DNA of 64,000 bases. Origin: Mycobacterium europaeum (lineage in GTDB: Bacteria; Actinomycetota; Actinomycetes; Mycobacteriales; Mycobacteriaceae). The stretch is taken from positions 1 through 64,000 of the forward strand of contig NZ_LQOU01000008.1 of assembly GCF_002102155.1 (NCBI RefSeq), read 5' to 3'. Both the position numbers and the translations under genes were made by a program. The notes beneath the pieces were generated by a model. It was not told where the DNA came from. It saw only the letters and a list, made by a program, of their open reading frames with translations, and did not search any database. Positions 46,152 to 55,161 of the stretch are shown piece by piece; within the stretch, counting starts at the first letter, position 1; the number at the start of each line of letters is the position of its first letter.

Positions 46152-46619
46152 TCACGGGCTGCCCGACTGGCTCTGATCGAGGCCCACCACCCACCGACTG
46201 AACTTCCAGCTGCCGTCGCGCTTGACGGCGGTGAAGTCATAGCATCCGGTGAGGTCGGCAACGGGCGGACCACCGTCCTTGATGGCGAAGACCTGGACGT
46301 AGCAGTGTCCCGTCGCCTCGTCGGCGCCTTGGCCGGAAAACCAGAACGAGTTCAGGGCGTGGCGGCGTTGGTTGTATTCGGCCTTGAATGCCGCCTTCCG
46401 GGCCGCCAGCAGGCTCATGACCGTTTCGATGTCGGCCGACAACGGTTGGCCCTCGTGCAACAGGACGAGTTCCGGCGACTCGGTGAACAGCGTGCGAAAC
46501 TCGTCGAGCCGGTTGTGGTCATAGGTGTAGGCGTAGGCGCCGAACAGGTTGATGATCGCCAGCCGGTCAGCGACGTCGAAGGCCGCACTTCCGACGCTCT
46601 CGATCGGATTCCCGGCCAC
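46152..46619 (-). CDS. SnoaL/NTF2-like protein
   Basis: A 155-residue alpha+beta cone protein of the SnoaL-like group: an N-terminal helix (DVADRLAIINLFGAYAYTYDHNRLDEFRTLF), then strands ending in GSWKFSRWVVG. Such proteins bind or isomerise small hydrophobic ligands; polyketide cyclases and ring hydroxylase beta subunits share the fold. GTG at 46619 is the start; longer frames are Arg/Pro-rich and not protein-like. Confidence 0.78.
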   Translation of the reverse strand: MAGNPIESVGSAAFDVADRLAIINLFGAYAYTYDHNRLDEFRTLFTESPELVLLHEGQPLSADIETVMSLLAARKAAFKAEYNQRRHALNSFWFSGQGADEATGHCYVQVFAIKDGGPPVADLTGCYDFTAVKRDGSWKFSRWVVGLDQSQSGSP

Positions 46620-46737
46620 GGTGGTCAGTCTAGGCGCCCGGCTACCGGCGGCCGGCGGCGAAATCGGCCGCCTGGCCGATGCGGCCCGGGCGAACACCAC
46701 CTCGACGTCGGGGCAGGGTGCGGCGACCCGCCACGGG

Positions 46738-47208
46738 CTACCGCGGCGTGTCCGTCCCCGGGGGGTGTCGGTGCAGCAGCGAACGGGCGGCCCGCAGCAC
46801 GCCGCGAAACGCATAGGCGGCACTCACCACGGTCAGGACGATCAGCAGGACGAACATCGGCAACCAGTTGCCCCTGCTGTGGTCGACGTCCCACCAGATG
46901 ACGGTGAACAACACCACACAGACCACCAGCACGATGTCCCGCCAGTTCCCCTGGTAGGACAACGCCGCCTTGCGCAGCGCCCTGCTTCGCTCCGCGCTCT
47001 CGATCAGGTCGTCGATGCGGGCGTCGATGGTGCGTTGCAGCTCAGCGCGCCTGGCGCCGGCCTCAGGGGGGAGCCGGTCCAACAGATCCATGTCGTCTTT
47101 GATCAGCCCCCGGAAATCCGGGGCCCGGAATTGGCCGGCGGCGACCGCCAGCATCGCGCCGCCGAAGACGGGCGCACTGTTGAGCGCGATCTGTCCGAGG
47201 CCCGTCAT
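46738..47208 (-). CDS. Small membrane protein, function unknown
   Basis: A 156-residue protein with a weakly hydrophobic N-terminus, a charged coiled-coil-like middle (LPPEAGARRAELQRTIDARIDDLIESAERSR, quoted in part) and two C-terminal membrane helices. It lies 42 bases downstream of a TetR gene in the same direction and may be its target. Confidence 0.68.
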   Translation of the reverse strand: MTGLGQIALNSAPVFGGAMLAVAAGQFRAPDFRGLIKDDMDLLDRLPPEAGARRAELQRTIDARIDDLIESAERSRALRKAALSYQGNWRDIVLVVCVVLFTVIWWDVDHSRGNWLPMFVLLIVLTVVSAAYAFRGVLRAARSLLHRHPPGTDTPR

Positions 47209-47250
47209 GCCCGCTCCTTGTGGTTGTCGTCAACGCCGCCCGACGCGCCG

Positions 47251-47922
47251 TCAGGATGCCTTGAAAGGGCGCCGCCGCGTGCGCGGCGGCTCGGGGCTTT
47301 GCAGCGCGGCCATCGCGCGCAGCAGCTGCGGATAGGCGATCGCCGGCCCGAGCCAACGCGTGAGATAGCGCCGCAGATCGGCACCGCTGCGCGCCGGACG
47401 CCCCGGGTCGGCGAGGAACGAGTGCAGCACCCGCAGGCTGAATTCATTCAATTCATCGAGACCGGCTTCATCGAAACCGTAACTCTCCCAGTCGATGTCG
47501 TAGCGATGCAGCATGGACCGCCCGAACGCCAGGGCGGTATCGGAGACGATCGACACTTTCTGGCCGCCCCGATGGCGTTGATTGAGCACGAATTCCACCT
47601 GGTTGTCCGAGGCGAGCTGCTCGATGGCGAATGCCATGCCCTCCGTCATCGCCACGACCGGGTCGGTGACGCCGTCGAGGTGGGCGGCCATCCGGTCCAG
47701 GAACCCGTCGGCCGACCGCATCGCCGAGGCCACCAGCAGTGCCTGCGTTCCCGGGAAGTACCGGTACACGGTCTGGCGGGTGACCCCGAGCGCCCGTGCC
47801 ACGTCGGCGATCCGCATCGCCGAGCCGCGTTCCTCGATGATCGCATCGGCGGCATCCAGGATGCGCTCGATCGCCTCCTCGTCGGAGGCGGGCGTGTTGC
47901 CCGCCCAACCGTGACTGCGCAT
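47251..47922 (-). CDS. TetR-family regulator
   Basis: A 223-residue TetR protein with HTH segment MRIADVARALGVTRQTVYRYFPGTQALLVASA. It is divergent from the D-aminoacylase-like gene, with a 174-base gap, and upstream of a small membrane protein in its own direction. Either could be its target. No clear palindrome was found in the gap. Confidence 0.85.
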   Translation of the reverse strand: MRSHGWAGNTPASDEEAIERILDAADAIIEERGSAMRIADVARALGVTRQTVYRYFPGTQALLVASAMRSADGFLDRMAAHLDGVTDPVVAMTEGMAFAIEQLASDNQVEFVLNQRHRGGQKVSIVSDTALAFGRSMLHRYDIDWESYGFDEAGLDELNEFSLRVLHSFLADPGRPARSGADLRRYLTRWLGPAIAYPQLLRAMAALQSPEPPRTRRRPFKAS

Positions 47923-48096
47923 CTAACGGGCGGCAAACCCGTAGTCGGTGATCCCCACAGCTGGATCATAGCGGCTGGTGGATCGTGATCGTCGCAGGTT
48001 GACGCCCCGCGGGCGCCGCACAGCGTGGCCAGACACTTCGGAAACTATGTATGATCACCGCGGATGTGGCGCGTCCGGCGGCAGAAAGGCCGAACA

Positions 48097-49863
48097 TTGC
48101 AGTACGACACCGTGATCGTGAACGGACGCTGGTTCGACGGGACGGGTGCGCCGTCGGCGCGCAGAAACATCGGGGTGCGCGACGGCCGGGTGGCCACCAT
48201 CAGCTCCGAACCACTCGACACGGCGGGCGCCGACGTCATCGACGCGACGGGCCAGTGGGTCATCCCCGGCATCATCGACATCCACACCCATTACGACGTC
48301 GAAGTACTTTGCGAGCCCGAACTTTCCGAATCGCTGCGGCACGGCGTGACCACCGTGATGCTGGGATCGTGTTCGTTGTCCACGGTGTATCTGGACAACG
48401 TGGACGCGGGCGACATCTTCGGCCGGGTCGAGGCGATTCCCCGGCGCTATGTCATCGAACACCTGAACGCGGCCCGCTCCTGGACCAATCCCGCCGAGTA
48501 CGTTGCCGAACTCGACCGGCGGAACCTGGGCCCCAACGTTGCGGCGTTCATGGGGCACTCCGACATGCGCGCGGCGACGATGGGACTCGACCGCGCGACC
48601 CGCAAGGACGCCCGGCCGTCGGCGGCGGAACTGGCGCGGATGGAGTCGATGCTCGACGAGGCGCTCGACGAAGGCTTCGTCGGGATGTCGTCACAGCAAC
48701 TACTGTTCGACAAACTCGACGGCGAGGTCTGCCGGTCGCGCACCCTGCCGTCGACCTACGCCAGGCCCCGGGAACTGCGCCGGCTGAACGCTATCCTGCG
48801 GCGGCGCAACAAGATCCTGCAATCGGGACCCGATATCAAGAATCCGCTCTCGGTCGTATCGCAGCTGGCGACGTCGCTGGGGTTCGGTCGTCCCCGGCTG
48901 AAGACCAGCCTGCTCTCGGCAGCCGACATCAAGGCCATCCCGCCGGTGATCCACCTCATGGACTCCCTCGCCCGGGTCGTCAACGGACTCGGCGGCGACT
49001 TCCGGTGGCAGCATCTGCCGGTGCCGTTCGAGGTCTACGCCGACGGGATCTCGCTGGTGGTGTTCGAGGAGTTCGGCGCCGGCGCCGCGGCGCTGCACCT
49101 GCAGAATGAGCTCGAGCGCAACCGGCTCATGCGCGACGAGGACTACCGCCGCTGGTTTCGGGAGGACTACGACAAGAGGTTCGGCCCCCGGGTGTGGCAC
49201 CGCGACTTCTTCGACGCCGAGATCGTGTCGTGCCCCGACCCGTCCGTGGTGGGCAAGTCGTTCGGTCGGGTGGGGCTGGACCGCGGCGGGCTGCATCCGG
49301 TGGACGCGTTCCTCGACCTGGTGGTGGAGCACGGCGAAAAGCTGCGCTGGCGCACCACGATCTCCAACCATCGTCCCGAGGTGCTCAAGAAGCTGGCGCG
49401 GAGCGAGACCGTACAGATGGGTTTCTCGGACGCCGGTGCGCACCTGCGCAACATGGCCTTCTACAACTCCGGGCTTCGTCTGCTGCGGCACGTGCACCAG
49501 GCGGACAAGCACGGCACCCCGTTCATGTCGGTCGAGCGTGCCGTGCACCGGCTCACCGGCGAACTCGGGGCGTGGTACGGAATCGACGCCGGCACCCTGC
49601 GCGAAGGGGATCGCGCCGACGTCGTCGTCATCAACCCGGACAAGCTCGACGCCTCGCTCGACCGCTACGCCGAGCATCCGGTGGCGTCCTACGGCGGGTT
49701 GTCCCGGATGGTCAACCGCAACGACGACACCGTCAGCGCCGTGCTCGTGGCGGGGCAGTTCGCGTTCGGTGCGGGCCGGGCCGCACCCGCGTTGGGCAAG
49801 CAGAAGTTCGGCCGCTTCCTGAGGGCCGGCCAGGCGTCGAACAGCTTGACAACGGTGGCTTAG
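48097..49863 (+). CDS. D-aminoacylase-like amidohydrolase
   Basis: About 588 residues of the N-acyl-D-amino-acid deacylase group of amidohydrolases. Key features are DTVIVNGRWFDGTG at the N-terminus, the zinc motif IIDIHTHYDVE, MGFSDAGAHLRNMA and a C-terminal small beta domain with LREGDRADVVVINPDKLD. It should hydrolyse an N-acyl or cyclic amide bond. TTG at 48097 (AGAAAGG upstream) matches the family's usual start; ATG at 48064 would add eleven residues. Confidence 0.85.
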   Translation: MQYDTVIVNGRWFDGTGAPSARRNIGVRDGRVATISSEPLDTAGADVIDATGQWVIPGIIDIHTHYDVEVLCEPELSESLRHGVTTVMLGSCSLSTVYLDNVDAGDIFGRVEAIPRRYVIEHLNAARSWTNPAEYVAELDRRNLGPNVAAFMGHSDMRAATMGLDRATRKDARPSAAELARMESMLDEALDEGFVGMSSQQLLFDKLDGEVCRSRTLPSTYARPRELRRLNAILRRRNKILQSGPDIKNPLSVVSQLATSLGFGRPRLKTSLLSAADIKAIPPVIHLMDSLARVVNGLGGDFRWQHLPVPFEVYADGISLVVFEEFGAGAAALHLQNELERNRLMRDEDYRRWFREDYDKRFGPRVWHRDFFDAEIVSCPDPSVVGKSFGRVGLDRGGLHPVDAFLDLVVEHGEKLRWRTTISNHRPEVLKKLARSETVQMGFSDAGAHLRNMAFYNSGLRLLRHVHQADKHGTPFMSVERAVHRLTGELGAWYGIDAGTLREGDRADVVVINPDKLDASLDRYAEHPVASYGGLSRMVNRNDDTVSAVLVAGQFAFGAGRAAPALGKQKFGRFLRAGQASNSLTTVA

Positions 49864-49881
49864 TCGTTGCCGCGCAGCGGT

Positions 49882-50445
49882 TCACGCGACGGAGGCACCC
49901 AGGATCAGATCGACGGCCTCGTCGAGTTGCCCCTCGATCTCGTCGAAGCTGACGAACCGGGCGGTCATCAACGCGCCGGAGAAGGCCAGCTGCAGCGTGG
50001 TTTTCACGGCGCGCGGCCAACCCGGACCCAGCGCGGCGCCGATGCGGGCGGCGACCTCGTGCCCGATCTGCTCACGAATCGGCGTGACCGCCGGGTCGTC
50101 GGCCATCAGGGCCGCGCCGCAGGCGGCGGTCAGCTCCGGCTCGTCGGCGACCACGACGGCCATGTCGCGCAGCGTCGCGCTGACCCGCGTCCTGGTCGTG
50201 TCGTTGACGTCGGTGTGCAGCGGCAACTCGCGCAGGAACCGCAGGTACACCGCCGCCACCAGCGCGCTTTTGGACGGAAAGTAGGTGTAGGCGCTGGCCG
50301 GCGAGACTCCGGCCCGGGTCGCCACCGAGCGCATCGTCAGGTTCGCGTACGACGACCCCCGCAACTCCTGAAGCCCGGCGTCGAGAACCTTGCGGATCGT
50401 CTGCCCCGGCCGGCGATCCGACCGGCGAACCGCATCTTTGGACAC
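49882..50445 (-). CDS. TetR-family regulator
   Basis: A 187-residue TetR protein with HTH segment LTMRSVATRAGVSPASAYTYFPSKSALVAAVY. It converges on the D-aminoacylase-like gene and diverges from the small methyltransferase gene across 64 bases that contain an inverted repeat. The methyltransferase is the nearest candidate target. Confidence 0.86.
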   Translation of the reverse strand: MSKDAVRRSDRRPGQTIRKVLDAGLQELRGSSYANLTMRSVATRAGVSPASAYTYFPSKSALVAAVYLRFLRELPLHTDVNDTTRTRVSATLRDMAVVVADEPELTAACGAALMADDPAVTPIREQIGHEVAARIGAALGPGWPRAVKTTLQLAFSGALMTARFVSFDEIEGQLDEAVDLILGASVA

Positions 50446-50453
50446 CCGTCCAG

Positions 50454-50480
50454 TGTAGGAAGACGCTGAAAGCCCCTACA
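50454..50480. promoter_or_regulatory. Inverted repeat between TetR and methyltransferase
   Basis: TGTAGG and CCTACA form a 6-base inverted repeat with a 15-base spacer. Further CCTAC and CTACA copies follow to 50500. This cluster in a 64-base divergent gap is a likely binding region for the adjacent TetR protein. Confidence 0.5.
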
Positions 50481-50509
50481 ACGTCCTACCGGGTTCTACA
50501 GTTGCGGCT

Positions 50510-51070
50510 ATGGCCGAGGCCGACCGGCATCGCTGGGACGAGCGGTACCAGACCATGGCACCACCGTCGGGGGACGCGGTGGGACCACCCGACTTCCTGA
50601 CGCCCCATGCGGACGTACTTCCTACTGCCGGAAGGGCACTCGACCTCGCGTGCGGGCCCGGCCTCGCGGCCGTATGGCTCGCGACGCGCGGACTTCGGGT
50701 CGAGGGATTCGACGTATCCCCGGTGGCGGTGGGCCGGGCGCGCGACCTCGCCGAGCGCGCGGGAGTGAGCGATCGGTGCCACTTCGAGGTCGTCGACCTG
50801 GACCACGGGCTGCCGGCCGGCCCGCCCGCTGACGTCATCCTGTGCAATCGATTCCGCGACCGCCGCCTCGACCGGGCGATCATCGAACGCCTGGCACCCG
50901 GCGGCCTGCTGGCGATCGCCGTGCTGAGCGAAGTCGGCGCCGCCCCAGGGCCGTTTCGCGCGGTTGCCGGTGAGCTACCCGCGGCGTTCGCCGATCTCGA
51001 CGTGCTCGCCGCCGGCGAAGGCGCGGGCCACGCCTGGCTGGTGGCGCGCGCGGGACAGGAAGAACGCTGA
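50510..51070 (+). CDS. Small class I SAM-dependent methyltransferase
   Basis: A 186-residue methyltransferase. The N-terminal HRWDERYQ helix, the SAM motif ALDLACGPGLAAVWLA and acidic GFDVSPVAV resemble TehB and thiopurine-type detoxifying methyltransferases. The acceptor is unknown. It is divergent from the TetR gene. Confidence 0.85.
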   Translation: MAEADRHRWDERYQTMAPPSGDAVGPPDFLTPHADVLPTAGRALDLACGPGLAAVWLATRGLRVEGFDVSPVAVGRARDLAERAGVSDRCHFEVVDLDHGLPAGPPADVILCNRFRDRRLDRAIIERLAPGGLLAIAVLSEVGAAPGPFRAVAGELPAAFADLDVLAAGEGAGHAWLVARAGQEER

Positions 51071-51160
51071 GGCGCAAGCGGTTTCGCCGTGTCAATCGCG
51101 GCTCGCCGGAATGGCGTCTGGCGGTGCCATTTCGGCCCCCGGCCGGGTAATGTCACGCAG

Positions 51161-51997
51161 ATGGAGCGGCGCGTCCTCGAAGCGGTCATCTACGAGCGCG
51201 AGCCGCCGATTGCGCGGATCGTCCTGAACCGGGTCGACAAGGCCAACACCAAGGATGCGGTCCTGGTCACCGAGGTCGACGAATGCCTGCACGAAGCCGA
51301 CCGGGACAAGGAGATCAAGGTCGTCATCCTCAAGGCCAACGGAAAAGGATTCTGCGGCGGACACGTCGCCCGCTGGGGACCCGACGAGAACCCCTATCCG
51401 GACTTCGGCGAAACGTTCGAGGACCTGTACAAGGGCACCGCCGACCTGTTCCTGTGGCCGACGCTGTACCTGTGGGAATTCCCGAAGCCGACCATCTCCG
51501 CCATTCACGGCTACTGCATGGGCGGCGGGATCTATCTCGGCCTGCTCACCGACTTCTGCGTGGCGTCCGACGACGCGTATTTCCAAATGCCGCTTGCCCA
51601 AAGCCTCGGTGAACCCGGCGGCCACACCATGATCGAGCCGTGGCTGCTGATGAACTGGCACCGCACCATGGACTGGCTGCTGCTGGCCCCGACCCTCTCG
51701 GCCCAGCAAGCCCTCGACTGGGGGCTGCTCAACCGCGTCGTGCCGCGCGAAGACCTCGAGGACGTCGTCGAGGAGATGGCCCACAAGATCGCCCAAATCC
51801 CGTTGACCACGCTGATGGCGGTGAAGAACAACGTGAAGCGCGCGTGGGAGTTGATGGGCATGCGCGTTCACCTGCAGGTCAGCCACATCCTGACCAACAT
51901 GGTCGGCGCCGCCTCCGATGTCCAGGCGCGGCGGGCCGAGCTGAAGCAGTCGGGCATGAAGCCACGAGAGTTCGTCGGCCGCGACGAGACTTCTTAG
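51161..51997 (+). CDS. Crotonase-fold protein without the catalytic glutamates
   Basis: A 278-residue enoyl-CoA hydratase superfamily protein. The oxyanion hole is present (GFCGGHV; GYCMGGG). The catalytic glutamates are replaced by Tyr125 (GGGIYLG) and Leu145 (FQMPLAQ), exactly 20 residues apart as in rat Glu144/Glu164. Simple hydration is therefore unlikely. It is related to the crotonase at 56725-57597 (shared PIARxxLNxxxKANxxD, KANGKGFC and MGMRVHxQ). It faces the minus-strand catabolic operon and probably belongs to the same pathway. Confidence 0.85.
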   Translation: MERRVLEAVIYEREPPIARIVLNRVDKANTKDAVLVTEVDECLHEADRDKEIKVVILKANGKGFCGGHVARWGPDENPYPDFGETFEDLYKGTADLFLWPTLYLWEFPKPTISAIHGYCMGGGIYLGLLTDFCVASDDAYFQMPLAQSLGEPGGHTMIEPWLLMNWHRTMDWLLLAPTLSAQQALDWGLLNRVVPREDLEDVVEEMAHKIAQIPLTTLMAVKNNVKRAWELMGMRVHLQVSHILTNMVGAASDVQARRAELKQSGMKPREFVGRDETS

Positions 51998-52063
51998 CGC
52001 GAGAAGACGCAAAGTCGCATAATTCCGCGGCCAACTAGGCGATTTTCTGTCTGCTCGCGGAGG

Positions 52064-53761
52064 TTAGCGGCCCGGATCGTCGGCGTCACTGCGGCCGGCG
52101 GCGTGGCGGGCCGCGACGTAGCCGAAGACCATGGTGTAGGCGATGCTCCCGCCGGCGCCCAGGTAGTTCCGGCCCATCACCGTCGCGGTGATGTTGCCCG
52201 TCGCGTACAGTCCGTCGATCACGCGGTCGTCCTCGCCGATGACCTGTGCGTGCTCGTTGGTGATCACCCCGCCGCACGTTCCGACGTCGGCCGGAACGAC
52301 CTTGGTGGCGTAGTACGGTGACCGCTCGAGGGGGCCGAGCGCGGCGTTGGGGCGATATCCGGGATCGCCCAGACAGGCGTTGTAGGCCGACTGGCCGCGG
52401 CCGAAGTCCGGGTCGAGACCCTTGGCCGCAAACCCGTTGAACCGCTTGATCGTCCGCTCCAGCGCGTCGGGCGGAACACCCATGTGGCGCGCGAGGTCGC
52501 CGATGGTCTCACCCCGCACTACGGCGCCGCGCGTGATGAGATCTTCGGGGAGGCGGCGCCGCTTGAACGGGTTGGCCCCCGACACGTATCGGCCGATGTA
52601 GCCCTGGTCGAACACCATCCAGCACGGCACGGCCTTGTTCGCGTACATGGCCTTGCCCACCTCGACGTAGGAGTTGGACTCGTTGCAGAACCGCCGGCCG
52701 GTCCCGTCGACATAGATGGCGCCGGGCCGCTGCCGGCCGCTGCCCAGCGCCCGTGCCGCGTCGCCGCCGTCGGCGATGAACACCGATGGCAGCCACCAGG
52801 CCTCGTCCATCAGATCGGTCTTCGCGCCCAGCCCGATCGCCGTCTGCAACACCTCGCCGGTGTCGCCCGCGTTCGCGATCGACCAGATCCCCTCGTTGGG
52901 CTGCTCGCCGCTGTAGCGGCGCCGCATGTCCGGGTTGCGGCTGAACCCGCCGGCGGCCAGCAGGACGCCCTTGCGGGCCTCGACGTTGAGCGCGGCGCCG
53001 TTCCGCGCGACGCGTGCGCCGACGACACGGCCGTCCTCGACGATCAGGTCCTCCATTGCGGCCCCGGTCCAGATCGGTGGTTCGCCGCGCCGGTCGATCA
53101 GCGCCTTGAGCATCTGGCCGATGAGCGATGCGCCGTTGGTGAGCATCTCCCGGTGGAGGAGCCTGGCCGTCCTGGTGCGGGCGAACACCCGCGTCGCGAC
53201 GGCGAAGGCGCGCGGCGACCGATTGAAATACTGCACCGCGCGCAGCTCGTTCGTCTTGAGAACGAACCCGCCGTAGGCCTTGGCCATCGAGGGCTGGACC
53301 TTTTCGCGCCAGCTCCCCAGGGCGGCCGCGTCGTAGGGGACGCACTCGATCGCGCGACCGGCTTCGTTGCCGCCCTTGTGATTCGGGTAGTAGTCGCTCC
53401 AGCCCGGGCACCGCACGAACCGAACACCTTGGTGGGTCAGGAAATTGATCATCTCGTAGCCGGCGGTGAGGAACGTCTCGCGCCGCGCCGGCGACGACGC
53501 CGGGCCGATGTCGCCGACGACGTCGTCGAAGTAGGCGAGCCCCTCCTCGTGCGAGTCCGGGACGCCGTCGGCCCGCATCAGCGGGTTGTTCGGCAGCCAC
53601 ACCATGCCACCCGAAAGTCCGGTGGAACCGCCCACCAGCGGCTGCTTCTCGACCACCAGGGGTTCGATCCCGGAGTCGAGCGCCGCCAGCGCGGCGACCA
53701 TGCCGCCGCCCCCGCTGCCCGCGATCAGCAGATCCACGGAGCGGTCCCATCGGGTGGTCAT
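52064..53761 (-). CDS. KstD-like FAD-dependent dehydrogenase
   Basis: A 565-residue flavoprotein of the 3-ketosteroid-delta-1-dehydrogenase/fumarate reductase group. It has GSGGGGMVAAL at 15-25, EKQPLVGGSTGLSGGMVWLPNN, CPGWSDYYPN, RRFCNESNSYVE, PYYATKVVPADVGTCGG and MGRNYLGAGGSIAY. These match M. tuberculosis KstD in order, including tyrosines at the active-site blocks. It should introduce a C=C next to a ring ketone. Its start overlaps the Rieske gene by four bases. The substrate need not be a steroid. Confidence 0.88.
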   Translation of the reverse strand: MTTRWDRSVDLLIAGSGGGGMVAALAALDSGIEPLVVEKQPLVGGSTGLSGGMVWLPNNPLMRADGVPDSHEEGLAYFDDVVGDIGPASSPARRETFLTAGYEMINFLTHQGVRFVRCPGWSDYYPNHKGGNEAGRAIECVPYDAAALGSWREKVQPSMAKAYGGFVLKTNELRAVQYFNRSPRAFAVATRVFARTRTARLLHREMLTNGASLIGQMLKALIDRRGEPPIWTGAAMEDLIVEDGRVVGARVARNGAALNVEARKGVLLAAGGFSRNPDMRRRYSGEQPNEGIWSIANAGDTGEVLQTAIGLGAKTDLMDEAWWLPSVFIADGGDAARALGSGRQRPGAIYVDGTGRRFCNESNSYVEVGKAMYANKAVPCWMVFDQGYIGRYVSGANPFKRRRLPEDLITRGAVVRGETIGDLARHMGVPPDALERTIKRFNGFAAKGLDPDFGRGQSAYNACLGDPGYRPNAALGPLERSPYYATKVVPADVGTCGGVITNEHAQVIGEDDRVIDGLYATGNITATVMGRNYLGAGGSIAYTMVFGYVAARHAAGRSDADDPGR

Positions 53762-55143
53762 CGTGGCCCCGCGCTGAAGCCCAGGTCGGCGACCGGCACG
53801 TCGATGGTGGTGTTGGTCTTCTGGATCGCGGGCACCAGCGCGTTGTACGGCAGACCGGCGAGGAAGCCGTCGATGACGCGTTCGAAGTTGGAGATCAGCC
53901 CCTCGATCTGGTCGGACAACCGCATGTAGTCAAAGCCCTTGGAATGCAATCCCTTTTGTTGCCTCGGCAGATTGGAGAAGTCTTGGGCGGGGATCGGCGG
54001 CCAGCGCGGGTCGTCGGGCGCCATGGGGTCGGGCGGTTGGAGCTTGCCCGCCGAGGCGTCGTCGGGAAACCGGGTGAGCGACCAGATCTCGAACAGCGTG
54101 TCCTCGGGCCCGAGCGGGCGGATGCGGTACGACGACGCGCTGCTGTAGGTGGGCAGGAGGAAGTAATGCGGGAAGCAGAACCCGATGGCGTCGGTGATGC
54201 CGCGGCGGACCAGCTCGTTGAGGTCGGGCATGTCGCTGCCCCGGGCCCGATGCCAGGCCACGACGGCGTCGTTGAGGGCGCTGCGCCAGGCGCCCAGCGC
54301 CGCGGCGGGGTCGGCGGGCAGCTCCAGGTGCTGCAGGCCCTCGGCGATTCGGATGTCGTTGTCGTGCGTCATGCCGCCCATCCCGGTGCCCAGGGTCCGC
54401 ATGAAGTACAGGCTGCTCGCGATGACGGGGTGCACCGCGGAGCTCGCCGGGCCGTCCTGTTGCGCGGACGGCAGCAACTGCGGATGGGTCTGCGGGACGT
54501 GGTATCCCTCCATGAACGCCGCCGTCGCCAGCTTCCAATTGACCGGCAACCGGCACGACTGCCACCACTCGACCCGCAGCGACTCCACCTTCCAGGCGTC
54601 GTAGATCGACGCGAAGGGCTCCAGGCAGTCGCGCAGCGCGGGGGCCTCGTCATCCAGGTTGATCCACGCGCATCCGCCCCAGGTCTCGCACCGGACCGAA
54701 ACCAGCTGCAGGTCCTGCGGATTCATGTTCTCCTCGGCGAACGCCTGGGGCCGCAACACGAACGTGTTGCTGCCGTCGAGGCCCCAGCACCAGCCGTGGA
54801 AGGGGCAGACCAAGGTCCGCCGGTTCCCCCGGCCTTCCACCAATTTCACCCCGCGATGACGGCACGCGTTGTGGTAGGCCCGGACCGTCTCGCTGTCGAC
54901 CCGCACCACGATGAGCGACTGGTCGAGGATCTCGTACTCGGCGAAGTCGCCGGGCCTGGGAATCTCCTCGAGCCGGCAGGCCATCTGCCAGACGCGGGGC
55001 CAGAAGTTCTCCGCCTCGAGCGCGTAGAAGTCGGTGTCGTAGTACCGCTGCTTGGGAATGCGATCGACGGCCTGGACCGCCCACGGCACCGGTAGCGGTG
55101 TCCCGTGCACGGCGCCTGCCATTGCGTCTGTCTTGAAAGCCAT
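53758..55143 (-). CDS. Rieske non-haem iron oxygenase, large subunit
   Basis: A 461-residue ring-hydroxylating oxygenase alpha subunit. The Rieske cluster ligands are Cys94 and His96 (CRH) and Cys113 and His116 (CPFH). The mononuclear iron site shows MEGYHVPQTH with His215 and His220. No beta subunit, ferredoxin or reductase gene is adjacent, so it is probably a homotrimeric type served by shared reductases. It should hydroxylate or demethylate the ring substrate handled by the coupled KstD-like enzyme. Confidence 0.9.
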   Translation of the reverse strand: MAFKTDAMAGAVHGTPLPVPWAVQAVDRIPKQRYYDTDFYALEAENFWPRVWQMACRLEEIPRPGDFAEYEILDQSLIVVRVDSETVRAYHNACRHRGVKLVEGRGNRRTLVCPFHGWCWGLDGSNTFVLRPQAFAEENMNPQDLQLVSVRCETWGGCAWINLDDEAPALRDCLEPFASIYDAWKVESLRVEWWQSCRLPVNWKLATAAFMEGYHVPQTHPQLLPSAQQDGPASSAVHPVIASSLYFMRTLGTGMGGMTHDNDIRIAEGLQHLELPADPAAALGAWRSALNDAVVAWHRARGSDMPDLNELVRRGITDAIGFCFPHYFLLPTYSSASSYRIRPLGPEDTLFEIWSLTRFPDDASAGKLQPPDPMAPDDPRWPPIPAQDFSNLPRQQKGLHSKGFDYMRLSDQIEGLISNFERVIDGFLAGLPYNALVPAIQKTNTTIDVPVADLGFSAGPR

Positions 55144-55161
55144 CTCGCCATCCCTCGTTGG